Below, piece by piece: positions 43,188 to 52,736 of a stretch of 58,454 nt of DNA. The notes under the pieces were generated by a model that saw nothing but the letters and a program-made list of their open reading frames with translations, made no database searches and was not told where the DNA came from. Where the stretch lies: contig CAMFKP010000019.1 of assembly GCA_945957385.1 (NCBI GenBank), positions 1 through 58,454 of the forward strand, given 5' to 3'. Within the stretch, counting starts at the first letter, position 1. Each line of letters opens with the position of its first letter. The stretch is from an uncultured Aeromonadaceae bacterium (GTDB lineage: Bacteria; Pseudomonadota; Gammaproteobacteria; Enterobacterales; Aeromonadaceae). The translations under genes and the position numbers were made by a program.

Positions 43188-44297
43188 ATGAGTGAGCTGT
43201 ATATCGGCCTGATGTCCGGCACCAGCATGGATGGCATTGATGCGGTTCTTGTTCGTTTTCATGGTGAAAGACCAGAACTTCTGGCCAGTCACGCTCAGCC
43301 GTGGCCTATCAAAGTTACTAATCGCCTACACGCCTTGTGCAATCCCGGCCCAAACGAAATTGATCGCATGGGCGAGATGGATCAGATAGTCGCAGTTCAC
43401 TTTGCCGGTGCGGTCCGAGCCTTGCTGGCCAAAACCGGCCATCACCCCAGTCAAGTTCGCGCGATCGGTTCACACGGACAAACCATTCGCCACCGCCCGG
43501 AATTGGGGTTCACGTTGCAAATTGGTAATGGCGCCCGGTTGGCTGTAGAAACCGGCATAGACGTGATTTGTGATTTCCGAGCTAAGGATGTCGCACTCGG
43601 AGGTCAGGGGGCCCCCCTGGTTCCTGCGTTCCATCAGGCCGTTTTTGGCTCCCACAAGGGACCTCGAATGATCCTTAACATTGGTGGAATTGCCAATGTC
43701 TCAGTCCTGCCTGGCCCCGATGATCAAGTTTTCGGTTTTGATACAGGCCCTGGTAACACACTGATGGATCAGTGGTATCGCAAACACAAAGGCGGGCAAT
43801 ATGATGCCAAGGGCGCTTGGGCAGCCAGTGGTTGGGTCAATAACGATCTGCTGCAACGCTTGCTCGGTCACCCCTACTTTCACATGCCCCACCCTAAGAG
43901 TACTGGGCGCGAAACCTTCACCTTGCCTTGGATGGAGCTGTTTCTTGCCGAACGCCCTCCGATGCGCCCAGAAGACGTTCAGCGCACCTTGCTTGAGTTT
44001 ACCGCTCGCAGCATCGCCGATGCCATCTTGCCCCTGGCCACAGGCGTTAAGGAGCCGGAGCTGTTCATTTGTGGCGGGGGAGTGCATAACGACGCGCTGA
44101 TTTATCGCCTCGTCGATCTACTACCCGGCTGGCAACTGGATTCGACCGATGCGTTAGGGCTGCATCCAGACTGGGTTGAGGCAATTGCCTTTGCCTGGCT
44201 AGCCAAGAGTTTTCTTGATGGCCGGGCCGGTAATTTATCCGCGGTAACAGGAGCCAGTCGCCAGGCAATTCTCGGCTGTCTTTGTCCAGCAGGATGA
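43188..44297 (+). CDS. anmK: anhydro-N-acetylmuramic acid kinase
   Basis: AnmK converts imported 1,6-anhydro-MurNAc to MurNAc-6-phosphate in cell-wall recycling. The 369-residue protein has GTSMDGIDA at 9-17, AIGSHGQTIRH, FDTGPGNTLMDQW and the sugar-kinase-fold C-terminal FICGGGVHNDALI. AGGAG lies 9 bases before the ATG. The tyrS/anmK neighbourhood is common in gammaproteobacteria. A strong hairpin ends the gene. Confidence 0.96.
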   Translation: MSELYIGLMSGTSMDGIDAVLVRFHGERPELLASHAQPWPIKVTNRLHALCNPGPNEIDRMGEMDQIVAVHFAGAVRALLAKTGHHPSQVRAIGSHGQTIRHRPELGFTLQIGNGARLAVETGIDVICDFRAKDVALGGQGAPLVPAFHQAVFGSHKGPRMILNIGGIANVSVLPGPDDQVFGFDTGPGNTLMDQWYRKHKGGQYDAKGAWAASGWVNNDLLQRLLGHPYFHMPHPKSTGRETFTLPWMELFLAERPPMRPEDVQRTLLEFTARSIADAILPLATGVKEPELFICGGGVHNDALIYRLVDLLPGWQLDSTDALGLHPDWVEAIAFAWLAKSFLDGRAGNLSAVTGASRQAILGCLCPAG

Positions 44298-44314
44298 TAT
44301 CTGAACCCAATGAA

Positions 44315-44335
44315 CAAGGGGCCTTGGGCCCCTTG
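44315..44335 (+). terminator. intrinsic terminator of anmK
   Basis: CAAGGGGCC-TTG-GGCCCCTTG is followed by TCTGTTCTGTCTT. It lies between converging anmK and the HIT gene. Confidence 0.7.
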
Positions 44336-44349
44336 TCTGTTCTGTCTTC

Positions 44350-44793
44350 TCAGGCCGCCGGTATAAATTCCGGCAACACGGCAAGCCATTGCCGCCAACG
44401 TAATACCGCTGTTTGCAGCGCGTCATCACTATGTGGCTTGGGCGGAAGCAGACCCCAGATCGGTTTTGGCCAGGCTGCATCCTCATGAAAACGCGCAACA
44501 TGATGCAGATGTAACTGCTCGACGACATTGCCAATCGCCGCCACGTTGAGCTTATCCGGCATCAGTGATGCCTGCATCAGACGCGCCACACAACAGGACT
44601 CCGATAGCAGGAGTCCAGATTCATCCTCAAGCTCGTGAATTTCACGCACTCCAGCTCGGCGCGGTACCAGAATCAACCAAGGATAGCGGCTCTCGCGTGC
44701 CAGCAAGACCCGACACAGCGGCAAATCACCGAGCCAGACGGTATCAGCCGCCAGCGTCGGATGTAATTCAAAAGCCGCACTACTCATTGCCAT
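44350..44793 (-). CDS. HIT-family nucleotide hydrolase
   Basis: The 147-residue protein belongs to the histidine-triad superfamily (Ap4A hydrolase/FHIT-like). The triad region reads QLHLHHVARF at about 94-103, the form found in a proteobacterial HIT subgroup instead of strict HxHxHxx. The upstream part has FELHPTLAADTVWLGDLPLCRVLL and WLILVPRR, the conserved core strands. The start is set at 44793 because GGAG lies 5 bases upstream; Met codons at 44808 and 44796 are alternatives. The substrate is unknown. Confidence 0.85.
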   Translation of the reverse strand: MAMSSAAFELHPTLAADTVWLGDLPLCRVLLARESRYPWLILVPRRAGVREIHELEDESGLLLSESCCVARLMQASLMPDKLNVAAIGNVVEQLHLHHVARFHEDAAWPKPIWGLLPPKPHSDDALQTAVLRWRQWLAVLPEFIPAA

Positions 44794-44882
44794 CATGACT
44801 CCTCTCATGCTTGATTCAGGCAGGGTGACCAGCTTAATCCTCTGCTCGTATCACGCCAAGGGGAGCGGTGATGAAAACCACC

Positions 44883-45491
44883 TCAAAACTGTTGAACCGC
44901 CCAACTGATGAACCGTTTGCGTTGTTCCGGCGTCGCCTGCAAAAACAGCTGCTGCAACTGGCTATCTTCGACCGGCATCGACGCATTAAGCGCCGGCTGA
45001 CTCACCACAGCCGTTACCCCAGTAGCCACAGCAGCTGGCTTGCTGGTTGCTAACTGAGCGGCCAGGAGTTGCTGATAATTAACGCCGAGTTGGAAGCCAT
45101 CGACCTTGATCTCGCGCTGACTGACTGGATAGTCGCGGCCAGAAGTGTCTTTCACCACCACCTTGGGCATAGTCGCAAACTGCTGCTTTTGACTATCCGC
45201 CGACAGGTTTGGCGCAGCCAGTTGCAGCGCCTCATTCGCCACCGTCAACGTAATCAGCTGGGGAGAGGAGCGCAGGGTTTCATCATTGTCACCATTGACC
45301 CGCGCTGGAAGGGTCTCTTCGTATCGCACCAATAGATGGTGTTCGCCGGGCGTCAATGTAATCGGATTGCCAGTGCCGGCCACCGTTGGCTCAATAGCCA
45401 AGAGTTGCCAGCACGGATCTAGGCTCAATGTTGCGGCATAGGCCGTTGGGAACAACAACCACAGTGTCAGCAGCAGGCTGCAAAATCTCAT
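44883..45491 (-). CDS. YccT-like periplasmic protein (DUF2057)
   Basis: The 202-residue precursor has a Sec signal (MRFCSLLLTLWLLFPTAYA) and a DUF2057 domain with GEHHLLVRYEETLPARV and a C-terminal EQRKRFISWAVQQF, which resembles the end of E. coli YccT (CsgI), a protein reported to affect curli assembly. No curli genes are present here, so the role is open. Of two adjacent ATGs I use 45491, 7 bases after AGGAG. Confidence 0.82.
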   Translation of the reverse strand: MRFCSLLLTLWLLFPTAYAATLSLDPCWQLLAIEPTVAGTGNPITLTPGEHHLLVRYEETLPARVNGDNDETLRSSPQLITLTVANEALQLAAPNLSADSQKQQFATMPKVVVKDTSGRDYPVSQREIKVDGFQLGVNYQQLLAAQLATSKPAAVATGVTAVVSQPALNASMPVEDSQLQQLFLQATPEQRKRFISWAVQQF

Positions 45492-45592
45492 CATTCTTCT
45501 CCTGGGTGATGAAGCGATGACGCAGCCTAACAAATGAATATGACATTTTTGTCACATGACAAACGGATGGCACAACGATGACACGCGTCGCT

Positions 45593-45865
45593 TTAGTTTG
45601 CGTGCAGCGCCTGAAGATAAGCGATGATATCGAGCGACTCATATAGCCAGCGAACCTGACCCTGCCGTTCGATGCGCAAGCAAGGCACCTGTCGTTTGCC
45701 GCCACCGACCATCAACGCCTCAAGATGCTGACCTTCGGCAATATTACGCAGCTCAAGGTCCACCCCATGCTCACGGCAATAATCCGTCACTCGGATACAA
45801 TAGGGACACGAAGGGCGCATATATAAAGCCAAACCAGATAGATCCACCGCGCTGATAGTTGACAT
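45593..45865 (-). CDS. glutaredoxin-like / GST N-terminal domain protein
   Basis: The 90-residue protein is a single thioredoxin-fold domain with the redox motif CPYC (Cys20, Cys23) in MRPSCPYCIR, RQVPCLRI with the cis-Pro, and YESLDIIAYLQ, as in GST N-terminal domains. It may reduce glutathionylated proteins or disulfides. I choose the ATG at 45865 because GGAG stands 7 bases before it. It lies downstream of a small secreted-peptide gene, same strand. Confidence 0.83.
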   Translation of the reverse strand: MSTISAVDLSGLALYMRPSCPYCIRVTDYCREHGVDLELRNIAEGQHLEALMVGGGKRQVPCLRIERQGQVRWLYESLDIIAYLQALHAN

Positions 45866-45928
45866 CGTCATACTCCATACCGTTAGTTGAGTGCTGAGTT
45901 TATCAGCCGACTCGCCACCAGCAAATCC

Positions 45929-46063
45929 TCAGCCTGGAATGACATTCCCCTCTTTCTCCGGCTGGGTGGTGGTAATGTGAGTTGATGACGCAGGCTTCAC
46001 CAGTAACGAAGCCATCAGTACCGATGCCATCAACACCACAGTGATTATCTTGCGTCGTTTCAT
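45929..46063 (-). CDS. small membrane or exported peptide, 44 residues
   Basis: A 44-residue frame starts MKRRKIITVVLMASVLMASL, a positively charged end followed by a hydrophobic stretch like a signal peptide or single membrane anchor, then a short polar tail rich in Thr and Glu. A strong AGGAG site lies 6 bases before the ATG, which makes translation likely. It sits alone between erpA and the glutaredoxin-like gene. I recognise no family. It could also be a leader peptide. Confidence 0.6.
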   Translation of the reverse strand: MKRRKIITVVLMASVLMASLLVKPASSTHITTTQPEKEGNVIPG

Positions 46064-46194
46064 CGTCTACTCCTGCCTTAACCAGAAAGTTATGTTTGCC
46101 CTGAAAACCAGTATACACAGATGATAATAACTCTCATCTTTCTTTTATCGATGGCCGCTAGCGAAAAAAACGATGTGACGGTGTCTGAAAACAG

Positions 46195-46218
46195 ATAAGG
46201 GGCCGCAGGGCCCCTTAT
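46195..46218 (-). terminator. intrinsic terminator of erpA
   Basis: ATAAGGGGCC and GGGCCCCTTAT form a long stem with a short loop about 35 bases after the erpA stop; on the minus strand CTGTTTTC follows. Confidence 0.65.
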
Positions 46219-46252
46219 TGTTCGCATCACGCAAGGCGATGGTCGTACTGAT

Positions 46253-46603
46253 TTAGATTGAGAATGATGAGCCGCAACCGCAAGTAGAGGTGGCATTCGG
46301 ATTGCTGACCAGAAAACGGGAACCTTCCAGCCCTTCGACATAATCAACCACACCACCCACCAGATACTGCAGGCTCATGCCATCGATCACCATGATGACG
46401 CCATTCTTTTCGATCACCGTATCTCCCTCGTTGATCTTCTCATCGAAGGTAAAACCGTACTGAAAGCCAGAACAACCGCCGCCGGTGATGTAAACCCGCA
46501 ACTTGAGCTCCGGGTTTTCCTCTTCACTGATCAGGCTCTGAACCTTGTTGGCAGCCGCATCCGTCATCTGGATGGGAAATTCAAATTCAACACTCTCGCT
46601 CAT
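46253..46603 (-). CDS. erpA: iron-sulfur cluster insertion protein ErpA
   Basis: ErpA is an A-type carrier that delivers Fe-S clusters to apoproteins such as IspG/IspH. The 116-residue protein has the three ligand cysteines Cys44 ([11 protein letters not shown]), Cys108 and Cys110 (STCGCGSSF). Length and motifs are standard. GAGG lies 8 bases before the start. It is followed by its own terminator and lies 55 bases from the clcA stop. Confidence 0.97.
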   Translation of the reverse strand: MSESVEFEFPIQMTDAAANKVQSLISEEENPELKLRVYITGGGCSGFQYGFTFDEKINEGDTVIEKNGVIMVIDGMSLQYLVGGVVDYVEGLEGSRFLVSNPNATSTCGCGSSFSI

Positions 46604-46658
46604 GGCGTTACCTCTAGCCTCTCAACCCGGCGGATTATCCAATACCCGACCAGGCAGT

Positions 46659-48056
46659 TCAAGTATTCTCCACCGTCGCCGGTTTCTCATTAGATTGCTG
46701 CGGCTGGGCCAGGCGCAGCGTGCGTGCCAATATCTGGCTGTACAAGGGTTTCCCACCCAAAGCCTGAGCGACCAACGTAGCACTCAAGGTGGCCAGCATC
46801 ATCGGCAGGATCAACGTGAAGTTGTTACTCATCTCGGTGACCAGCAAGATCCCTGTGACGGGAGCGCGTACCGAAGCGGCGAACAGCGCGCTCATTCCGA
46901 CCAACCCCAGCGTCAGCTGACTATCTGCCACATTCGGAAACCAGCTGCCCAGCACCTGCGCCCACACCAATCCCAATAGCGTACCCAATGCCAGCAGGGG
47001 CGCAAAGATACCCCCGGGAATACCGGAACAAAAGCAGAGTAAGGTGCCGAGAGTACGCCACAGTAACAGGCCCAGTAACAAAGAGAACGGCAGTTCGGAC
47101 TCCATCCACTGCGGGATTTGCGTCATCCCACCGCTGTGCCAGCCTAGTGAAGTTAACGACAGTACGCCGAACAGGCCACCGACCACCGCCACGGTTGCCA
47201 CCAGCACTGGCCGACGGCCGCGATGCCAAGCCAGATAGGCGTCCTGTCCCTGAGCGACTAACCAGTTGAATCCGGCACCGCACCCCCCGGCAACGCAGCC
47301 CAACAACACGAAAATAGCAAGATGCGCCAACGGCGGGGCGGTTAACTCAGGAACCGCGAACACAGGGTGATCGCCCAGAAGGGCATGACGAACCAGCGTG
47401 GCGCAAATCACCGCCACACTGACGGCTTTGACGGAGACAAAGGAATAGCGAAATTGCGCCCTGAGCTCTTCGAGTACAAACAAGATACCCGCCAGCGGCG
47501 CATTGAATGCGGCGGTCAGGCCTGCAGCCGCACCAGCCGCCAATAAAGCATGCCGTCCATCGGGTGAATCTTTGCCTACGGCCGCCAGCATGGCACCTAG
47601 ATTACCGCCAATCTGGACTGACGGTCCCTCGCGGCCGAGGATCATGCCAGAACCCAGCGCCGTCAGCCCACCGAAGAACTTCACCGGCAGCACCCGTTGC
47701 CAACGAACTGGACGCAATCCCTCTAGCGCCCCTTCAATTTCAGGAATACCCGATCCCCCCGCCTCGGGGGCAAAACGATGCGCCAACCAGATGGCCAAAC
47801 CGGCCATCACAGCGCCTGAAAAAAACGCCAATCCCCAACGCACTATTGGAGGCCAAGTCTGTAACCATTGCAGCCGAGAGGTGCTGAGCGCATCCAGCCC
47901 GAGTTCAAACCCGCAACAGATAAGTCCGGTCAGCAAACCGGTAACAGCGGCCAACATCAATAGTTGCGGCGAAGAGGTGTCCCGACGTAATAGCCGGCGG
48001 AGTAGCAACCGGAATTGATCGCGCCGAGAAACGGACCGAGCACTGCGTGAAACCAT
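46659..48056 (-). CDS. clcA: H+/Cl- exchange transporter ClcA
   Basis: ClcA exchanges two chloride ions for one proton across the inner membrane, mainly during extreme acid response. The 465-residue protein has about 16-18 helices and the CLC filter motifs GSGIPEIEGAL, GREGPSVQIGG (gating Glu) and GGKPLYS (Tyr), plus the proton Glu in EELRAQFRYSF. These point to an exchanger, not a channel. The start at 48056 has GGGAG at 7 bases; ATGs at 48092 and 48062 are alternatives. It diverges from hemL. Confidence 0.93.
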   Translation of the reverse strand: MVSRSARSVSRRDQFRLLLRRLLRRDTSSPQLLMLAAVTGLLTGLICCGFELGLDALSTSRLQWLQTWPPIVRWGLAFFSGAVMAGLAIWLAHRFAPEAGGSGIPEIEGALEGLRPVRWQRVLPVKFFGGLTALGSGMILGREGPSVQIGGNLGAMLAAVGKDSPDGRHALLAAGAAAGLTAAFNAPLAGILFVLEELRAQFRYSFVSVKAVSVAVICATLVRHALLGDHPVFAVPELTAPPLAHLAIFVLLGCVAGGCGAGFNWLVAQGQDAYLAWHRGRRPVLVATVAVVGGLFGVLSLTSLGWHSGGMTQIPQWMESELPFSLLLGLLLWRTLGTLLCFCSGIPGGIFAPLLALGTLLGLVWAQVLGSWFPNVADSQLTLGLVGMSALFAASVRAPVTGILLVTEMSNNFTLILPMMLATLSATLVAQALGGKPLYSQILARTLRLAQPQQSNEKPATVENT

Positions 48057-48193
48057 CTCCATACTCCCGAACGGGTTGCTGACACCTCGCATCGCGTCTG
48101 CTTTGGGCTTTTGCTATAGTGCCGCCTGTATTTGAGACCACATTATTGCACGCCTGCCGCATCCATTCTTGATGCATTTTAAGGGAGCCCCCG

Positions 48194-49507
48194 ATGTCAG
48201 AGTCAGCCATGCATTCCGCCCGTCTGTTCGAACAAGCCCGCCACGCCATTCCCGGTGGTGTCAACTCGCCGGTGCGCGCCTTCAATGGGGTCGGTGGCAC
48301 ACCTCGCTTTATCGAACGCGCCGATGGCGCCTACCTGTATGACGTTGATGGTAAGGCCTATGTCGACTATATCGGCTCCTGGGGCCCAATGCTGCTGGGG
48401 CATAACCATCCGCAGATCAAGCAGGCGGTACTGGACGCGGTCGAACGCGGCCTGAGCTATGGTGCCCCCACCGCCATCGAAGTCGAGATGGCCGAGACAC
48501 TGCAGCGACTGATGCCCTCGATGGAGATGTCGCGGATGGTCAACTCAGGCACCGAGGCAACGATGAGCGCCATCCGGTTGGCGCGTGGCTACACCGGCCG
48601 CGACAAATTCATCAAGTTCGAAGGCTGTTATCACGGTCACGCCGATGCGCTGCTGGTCAAAGCCGGCTCAGGTGCGCTGACATTGGGACAACCGAGTTCA
48701 CCTGGCGTGCCGGCGGACTTTGTCAAACATACTCTTACCTGCACGTTCAACGATTTGACCAGTGTCGAGGCCGCGTTCGCTGACTACCCCATCGAGATCG
48801 CCTGTGTGATCGTCGAACCGGTCGCCGGCAACATGAACTGCATCCCGCCGGAACCAGGCTTTCTTGAAGGGTTGCGGGCACTGTGTGATGAATATGATGC
48901 CCTGCTGATCCTCGACGAAGTCATGACCGGCTTCCGGGTGGGTTTACAAGGCGCTCAGGGCCACTACGGCATTCGTCCCGACCTGACCACATTGGGCAAG
49001 ATCATCGGTGGTGGCATGCCAGTCGGTGCCTTCGGTGGCCGTCGTGAGGTGATGGAATATCTGGCTCCAGTCGGTCCTGTCTATCAGGCCGGTACCCTCT
49101 CCGGCAATCCGGTCGCCATGGCCGCCGGTCTGGCGATGCTCAAGGCGATCCAGCAACCCGGCCTGTACGAGGCGCTCACCGACAAAACCCGCCGCATCGC
49201 CGAAGGGCTAAAACAGGCCGCCGGTCGCCACGGCATTCCGCTGGCCATCACCCATGTTGGCGGTATGTTTGGTTTCTTCTTTACCAAGGAGCGCCGTGTC
49301 AGCCGGTTTGAACAGGTGACTGCCTGTGATATGCACGCGTTCCGCCGCTTTTATCATCTGATGCTAGAGCAAGGTGTCTATCTGGCTCCGAGCGCCTACG
49401 AGGCCGGTTTCGTATCGCTGGCCCACGGTGATGCCGAGATCGAAAAAACCCTGCACGCCGCCGATCTGGCATTTGCCCAGCTGCGTAATGAGGGAGTGGG
49501 CATCTGA
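48194..49507 (+). CDS. hemL: glutamate-1-semialdehyde 2,1-aminomutase
   Basis: HemL makes 5-aminolevulinate from glutamate-1-semialdehyde in haem synthesis with PLP. The 437-residue protein has the family segments [45 protein letters not shown] and the PLP-lysine region [20 protein letters not shown], and [17 protein letters not shown] precedes the start at 7 bases. It is followed 47 bases later by msrA. Confidence 0.97.
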   Translation: MSESAMHSARLFEQARHAIPGGVNSPVRAFNGVGGTPRFIERADGAYLYDVDGKAYVDYIGSWGPMLLGHNHPQIKQAVLDAVERGLSYGAPTAIEVEMAETLQRLMPSMEMSRMVNSGTEATMSAIRLARGYTGRDKFIKFEGCYHGHADALLVKAGSGALTLGQPSSPGVPADFVKHTLTCTFNDLTSVEAAFADYPIEIACVIVEPVAGNMNCIPPEPGFLEGLRALCDEYDALLILDEVMTGFRVGLQGAQGHYGIRPDLTTLGKIIGGGMPVGAFGGRREVMEYLAPVGPVYQAGTLSGNPVAMAAGLAMLKAIQQPGLYEALTDKTRRIAEGLKQAAGRHGIPLAITHVGGMFGFFFTKERRVSRFEQVTACDMHAFRRFYHLMLEQGVYLAPSAYEAGFVSLAHGDAEIEKTLHAADLAFAQLRNEGVGI

Positions 49508-49554
49508 TTTGCGAATTTGTCTGTGCCACGATCACGATTGAAACCAAGAGAGAG

Positions 49555-50196
49555 ATGATGAGCAAGAGCGAGATGATCAGCGCTGCCGAGGCGCTACCAG
49601 GCCGCAGCGAACCCATGCTGCTGGAGCCAAACCATGTGGTGAATGGCCAGCCGTTACGCGGCCCCTGGCCATCACATCTGGACGTTGCCTACTTTGCAAT
49701 GGGTTGCTTCTGGGGCGTCGAACGCCTGTTTTGGCAACAGCCCGGCGTGGTGGTCACCGCCGCCGGCTATCAGGGGGGATACACGCCCAACCCCAGTTAT
49801 CAGGAAGTCTGTACCGGCCAGACCGGCCATGCCGAAAGCGTATTGGTGGTATTTGATCCGGCGCAGATCAGTTATGCCGAGCTGCTGAAGTTGTTTTGGG
49901 AACACCATGATCCGGCGCAAGGCATGCGTCAGGGCGGCGACATCGGCACCCAGTACCGCTCTGTGCTGTTTACCTCCTCGCCACAGCAACAGGCCGCTGC
50001 CGAGGCCTCGCTGCAGGCGTTCGCTGCGGCCATGCAGCACGCCGGTGATGCTCGTCCCATCACCACACAGGTGTTGCCGGCCCCCCTCTTTTATTATGCC
50101 GAGAGCTACCACCAGCAATACCTGGCCCGCAATCCCGACGGCTATTGCGGGCTCGGTGGTATCGGCGTCTGCTTGCCGCCCACTTTGCAACCGTAA
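49555..50196 (+). CDS. msrA: peptide methionine (S)-S-oxide reductase
   Basis: MsrA repairs oxidised methionine. The 213-residue protein has the catalytic GCFWG motif with Cys51, preceded by FAMG, then [35 protein letters not shown] and the C-terminal [17 protein letters not shown] with a resolving Cys. An N-terminal extension of about 45 residues matches E. coli-type MsrA. It lies just behind hemL, and a strong hairpin ends it. Confidence 0.95.
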   Translation: MMSKSEMISAAEALPGRSEPMLLEPNHVVNGQPLRGPWPSHLDVAYFAMGCFWGVERLFWQQPGVVVTAAGYQGGYTPNPSYQEVCTGQTGHAESVLVVFDPAQISYAELLKLFWEHHDPAQGMRQGGDIGTQYRSVLFTSSPQQQAAAEASLQAFAAAMQHAGDARPITTQVLPAPLFYYAESYHQQYLARNPDGYCGLGGIGVCLPPTLQP

Positions 50197-50215
50197 CCGC
50201 ACACTAAGCAAAGAA

Positions 50216-50240
50216 CGGGGCGCCCACGCGCCCCGCTTTG
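50216..50240 (+). terminator. intrinsic terminator of msrA
   Basis: CGGGGCGC-CCAC-GCGCCCCG forms a GC-rich stem followed by CTTTGT, about 20 bases after the stop. Confidence 0.6.
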
Positions 50241-50381
50241 TATGCCCCTCTTATCCCTGCCCACTGCATCAGATCACAGATTCCGTTTCGCTCTATTCCA
50301 TCCCGCTGTTATAGCTAAAGCGTGTTAATCCCGGCGGCAATCAGGCCGATAACCAGACAAGCCCCCCGCCCGGAGCAGACC

Positions 50382-51677
50382 ATGCGCATCAGTGACCAGC
50401 AGCTGACGTTCAGCAGCGATTATCGGCAGCAGCAACTTCAGTTGCGGCAACAAACGACCCTGCCCGGCCAGGCATTACCCGTCAGGGAGCTCGCGCTGCG
50501 CGGTGAACAGACCCAGTATGACGAACACAAGCTATCGACCATTTCAAACAGCCCTGCAGCGACAGTCACCTCTCAGGACAGTGCCGATTCGGCCAACATC
50601 CCGGTGATCGACGAGCAAGTGTTGTCACGACGGGCGCTGCTGCAACGTGCACGACAAGAGCGGGAGCAAGCAGCTGCCGCCAACACAGCCCCTCAAGCTC
50701 GCACCGCCGATAACAGCCCCCCAGCCGAAGCGGGCTCCTTGGCGTTTCTGCGTCAGAGCAGCCAATGGTTGGACTCGCTCCGTACCGCCGATGATCGCTC
50801 GCCATCTTCGGAGAACGTTAGCGCGTCGGATGAAGAACAGCAGCAGGAGATGTCGCTCGACAGTCAGACCCGTATTCTCAAAACACTTCTGGAGAAGATG
50901 CTGGGCATTACGATTCAGCTAGCCAAGATGCCCGATGGCCAGGCGCACGACGCCGGCACGGACAGCACTGCCAGCCACGCCACCGCGCCCGCTGACGCTA
51001 CTGCGACACAGGACCCACCCGATCAGACAGTGCAGGTCAGTGAACTGCATTACCAGCAGGAGCAACTGGCATTCCTGGCCAAGGGCCAGGTCACCACCAG
51101 TGACGGCCGGCAACTGCAACTGAATCTGGGCTTTGCCCTCAATTTTGAACAGACTCAGTGGAGCGAACGCCTGACCCGCAGCTCGGCACTGAAAGATCCG
51201 CTGGTGCTGAATCTGGATGGCCTAGTCGCCGGCTTCACCTCGGCACGTTTCGACTTCGACCTGGATGCCGATGGCCAGAAGGAGTCACTGACTCAACTCG
51301 ACTCCGGCTCGGCTTTTTTGGCACTGGATCGCAACGGCAATGGCCAGATTGATGATGGCAACGAGCTGTTTGGCGCCCGCAGTGGCGACGGTTTTTCCGA
51401 ACTGGCGAACCTGGATCAGGACGGCAATGGCGTGCTCGATGAGGACGATGCCAGCTTCGCCACACTGCGCCTTTACCGACCCGGCGAGGCACTGTTGACA
51501 CTGGGTCAGCAGCAGATCGGCGCCATCTTCCTGCAGACGGCCAACACGCCATTCCAGCATCTGGGCGGTGTTGATAGTGCCAGCGGACAGAGCCCGGCAG
51601 TACTCCGCCAGACCGGCGTCTACCTCAAGGAAAATGGCACCGCTGGCACATTGCAACAGATCGACATGCGGGTGTGA
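50382..51677 (+). CDS. EF-hand/calcium-loop protein of unknown function
   Basis: The 431-residue protein starts MRISDQQLTFSSDYRQQQL, chosen because CGGAG lies 6 bases before the ATG. It has a Gln/Ala/Ser-rich, probably disordered first half (about 1-170) and a C-terminal half with DxDxDG-type loops: FDLDADGQKESL, LDRNGNGQIDDGNELFG and LDQDGNGVLDEDDASF. These look like EF-hand or dockerin-like calcium sites. There is no signal peptide. Similar proteins are known as hypotheticals; I assign no function. Confidence 0.8.
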   Translation: MRISDQQLTFSSDYRQQQLQLRQQTTLPGQALPVRELALRGEQTQYDEHKLSTISNSPAATVTSQDSADSANIPVIDEQVLSRRALLQRARQEREQAAAANTAPQARTADNSPPAEAGSLAFLRQSSQWLDSLRTADDRSPSSENVSASDEEQQQEMSLDSQTRILKTLLEKMLGITIQLAKMPDGQAHDAGTDSTASHATAPADATATQDPPDQTVQVSELHYQQEQLAFLAKGQVTTSDGRQLQLNLGFALNFEQTQWSERLTRSSALKDPLVLNLDGLVAGFTSARFDFDLDADGQKESLTQLDSGSAFLALDRNGNGQIDDGNELFGARSGDGFSELANLDQDGNGVLDEDDASFATLRLYRPGEALLTLGQQQIGAIFLQTANTPFQHLGGVDSASGQSPAVLRQTGVYLKENGTAGTLQQIDMRV

Positions 51678-51687
51678 GGCAGGATAC

Positions 51688-52620
51688 CTAGTCGTTAGCC
51701 CGTATCTTGATCTGGCTGATCACCACACCGCCAAGGATCAGCAAGGCGGCCAGGCTTTGCAGCGGTGTCATCGCCTCGCCGAGCAGCAACCAGCCCACCA
51801 GGATCGCCAGCAGCGGTACCAGATTGATGCTCAGCGCAGCTTCACTGGCCGGCAACACGTGCAGTGCCATGTTATATAAACCAAACCCGCCCAAAGTGAC
51901 GATTCCCCCCAGGTAACCGATGGCCAGCCAGCCCTGCAGATCGACCGTCAGCAGGCTATCACGGGCCAGCCACACCGCCGGCAGGTAAAACAGCACACCG
52001 AGCAGGTTCTGTACCCCGGTCAGCCACCAGGTGTCATAACGGTCGCTGAGCCGTTTGAGCAAGACCATGTAACTGGCAGCGCACAACATGGCCATCAGCT
52101 GCAGGCTGTTGCCAAGTAACGGATCCGGCGCCGCCACGCTACCCACGGCGGCCAACGACAACAGGATGACGCCTGCCAGCGAGGCCAACAGGCCAAGCAG
52201 TGCCGGCGTGCGCAGCCGCTCACCGAGCCAGATCCGCGCCATCACGGCAACAAACAATGGCACCAGGGCAGCAATGGTGCCCGCCTGAGCCGAGCTGGTA
52301 TGGCGTAACGCCTGCACCTCGCACAGAAAGTAGAGGCAGGGTTGCAACAGCCCAAGCACCAGCAGCCAGCGCCCATCGCCAGCCTGATAACGAGGTCGCG
52401 GCAGGCGCGACCAAAAGGGTAGCAACACCAGCGATGCCAGTAGCATGCGCAGACCGATCAGCGTTGCCGGGCTCACCTGCTGTAACGCCGTCTTGGCCGC
52501 CGCATACGAGGTCCCCCAGAGCAGGACGGCGCCAGCCAATGCCAGCAGCGCCATCCCCCGACTACTCCAACGCGTGCCGTGCGTCTTGGTCTCATCCAGT
52601 ACCAGTTGTTGATCCATCAC
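51688..52620 (-). CDS. EamA-family (DMT) drug/metabolite exporter
   Basis: The 310-residue protein has about ten transmembrane segments in two EamA repeats (GMALLALAGAVLLWGTSYAA... near 20-40 and the second repeat near 175-300). Such transporters export metabolites, amino acids or drugs; the substrate is unknown. It converges with the EF-hand gene with 10 bases between and lies downstream of an AraC-family regulator on the same strand, which may control it. Confidence 0.88.
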   Translation of the reverse strand: MMDQQLVLDETKTHGTRWSSRGMALLALAGAVLLWGTSYAAAKTALQQVSPATLIGLRMLLASLVLLPFWSRLPRPRYQAGDGRWLLVLGLLQPCLYFLCEVQALRHTSSAQAGTIAALVPLFVAVMARIWLGERLRTPALLGLLASLAGVILLSLAAVGSVAAPDPLLGNSLQLMAMLCAASYMVLLKRLSDRYDTWWLTGVQNLLGVLFYLPAVWLARDSLLTVDLQGWLAIGYLGGIVTLGGFGLYNMALHVLPASEAALSINLVPLLAILVGWLLLGEAMTPLQSLAALLILGGVVISQIKIRAND

Positions 52621-52736
52621 ATCTATTCCTTAACCAGCTGCATGACGCCAAGCATACCGAGCACAGAGCAGGCTGTATGGAACAAAATTGCGCTGTGAAT
52701 CGAAAAGGATCACATCCGGCTGCAGGCGATATCCCC

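Noticed and set aside
43099..43194. Short 31-codon frame overlapping the anmK start
   Set aside because: No ribosome site and no recognisable features; it ends just inside anmK by chance.
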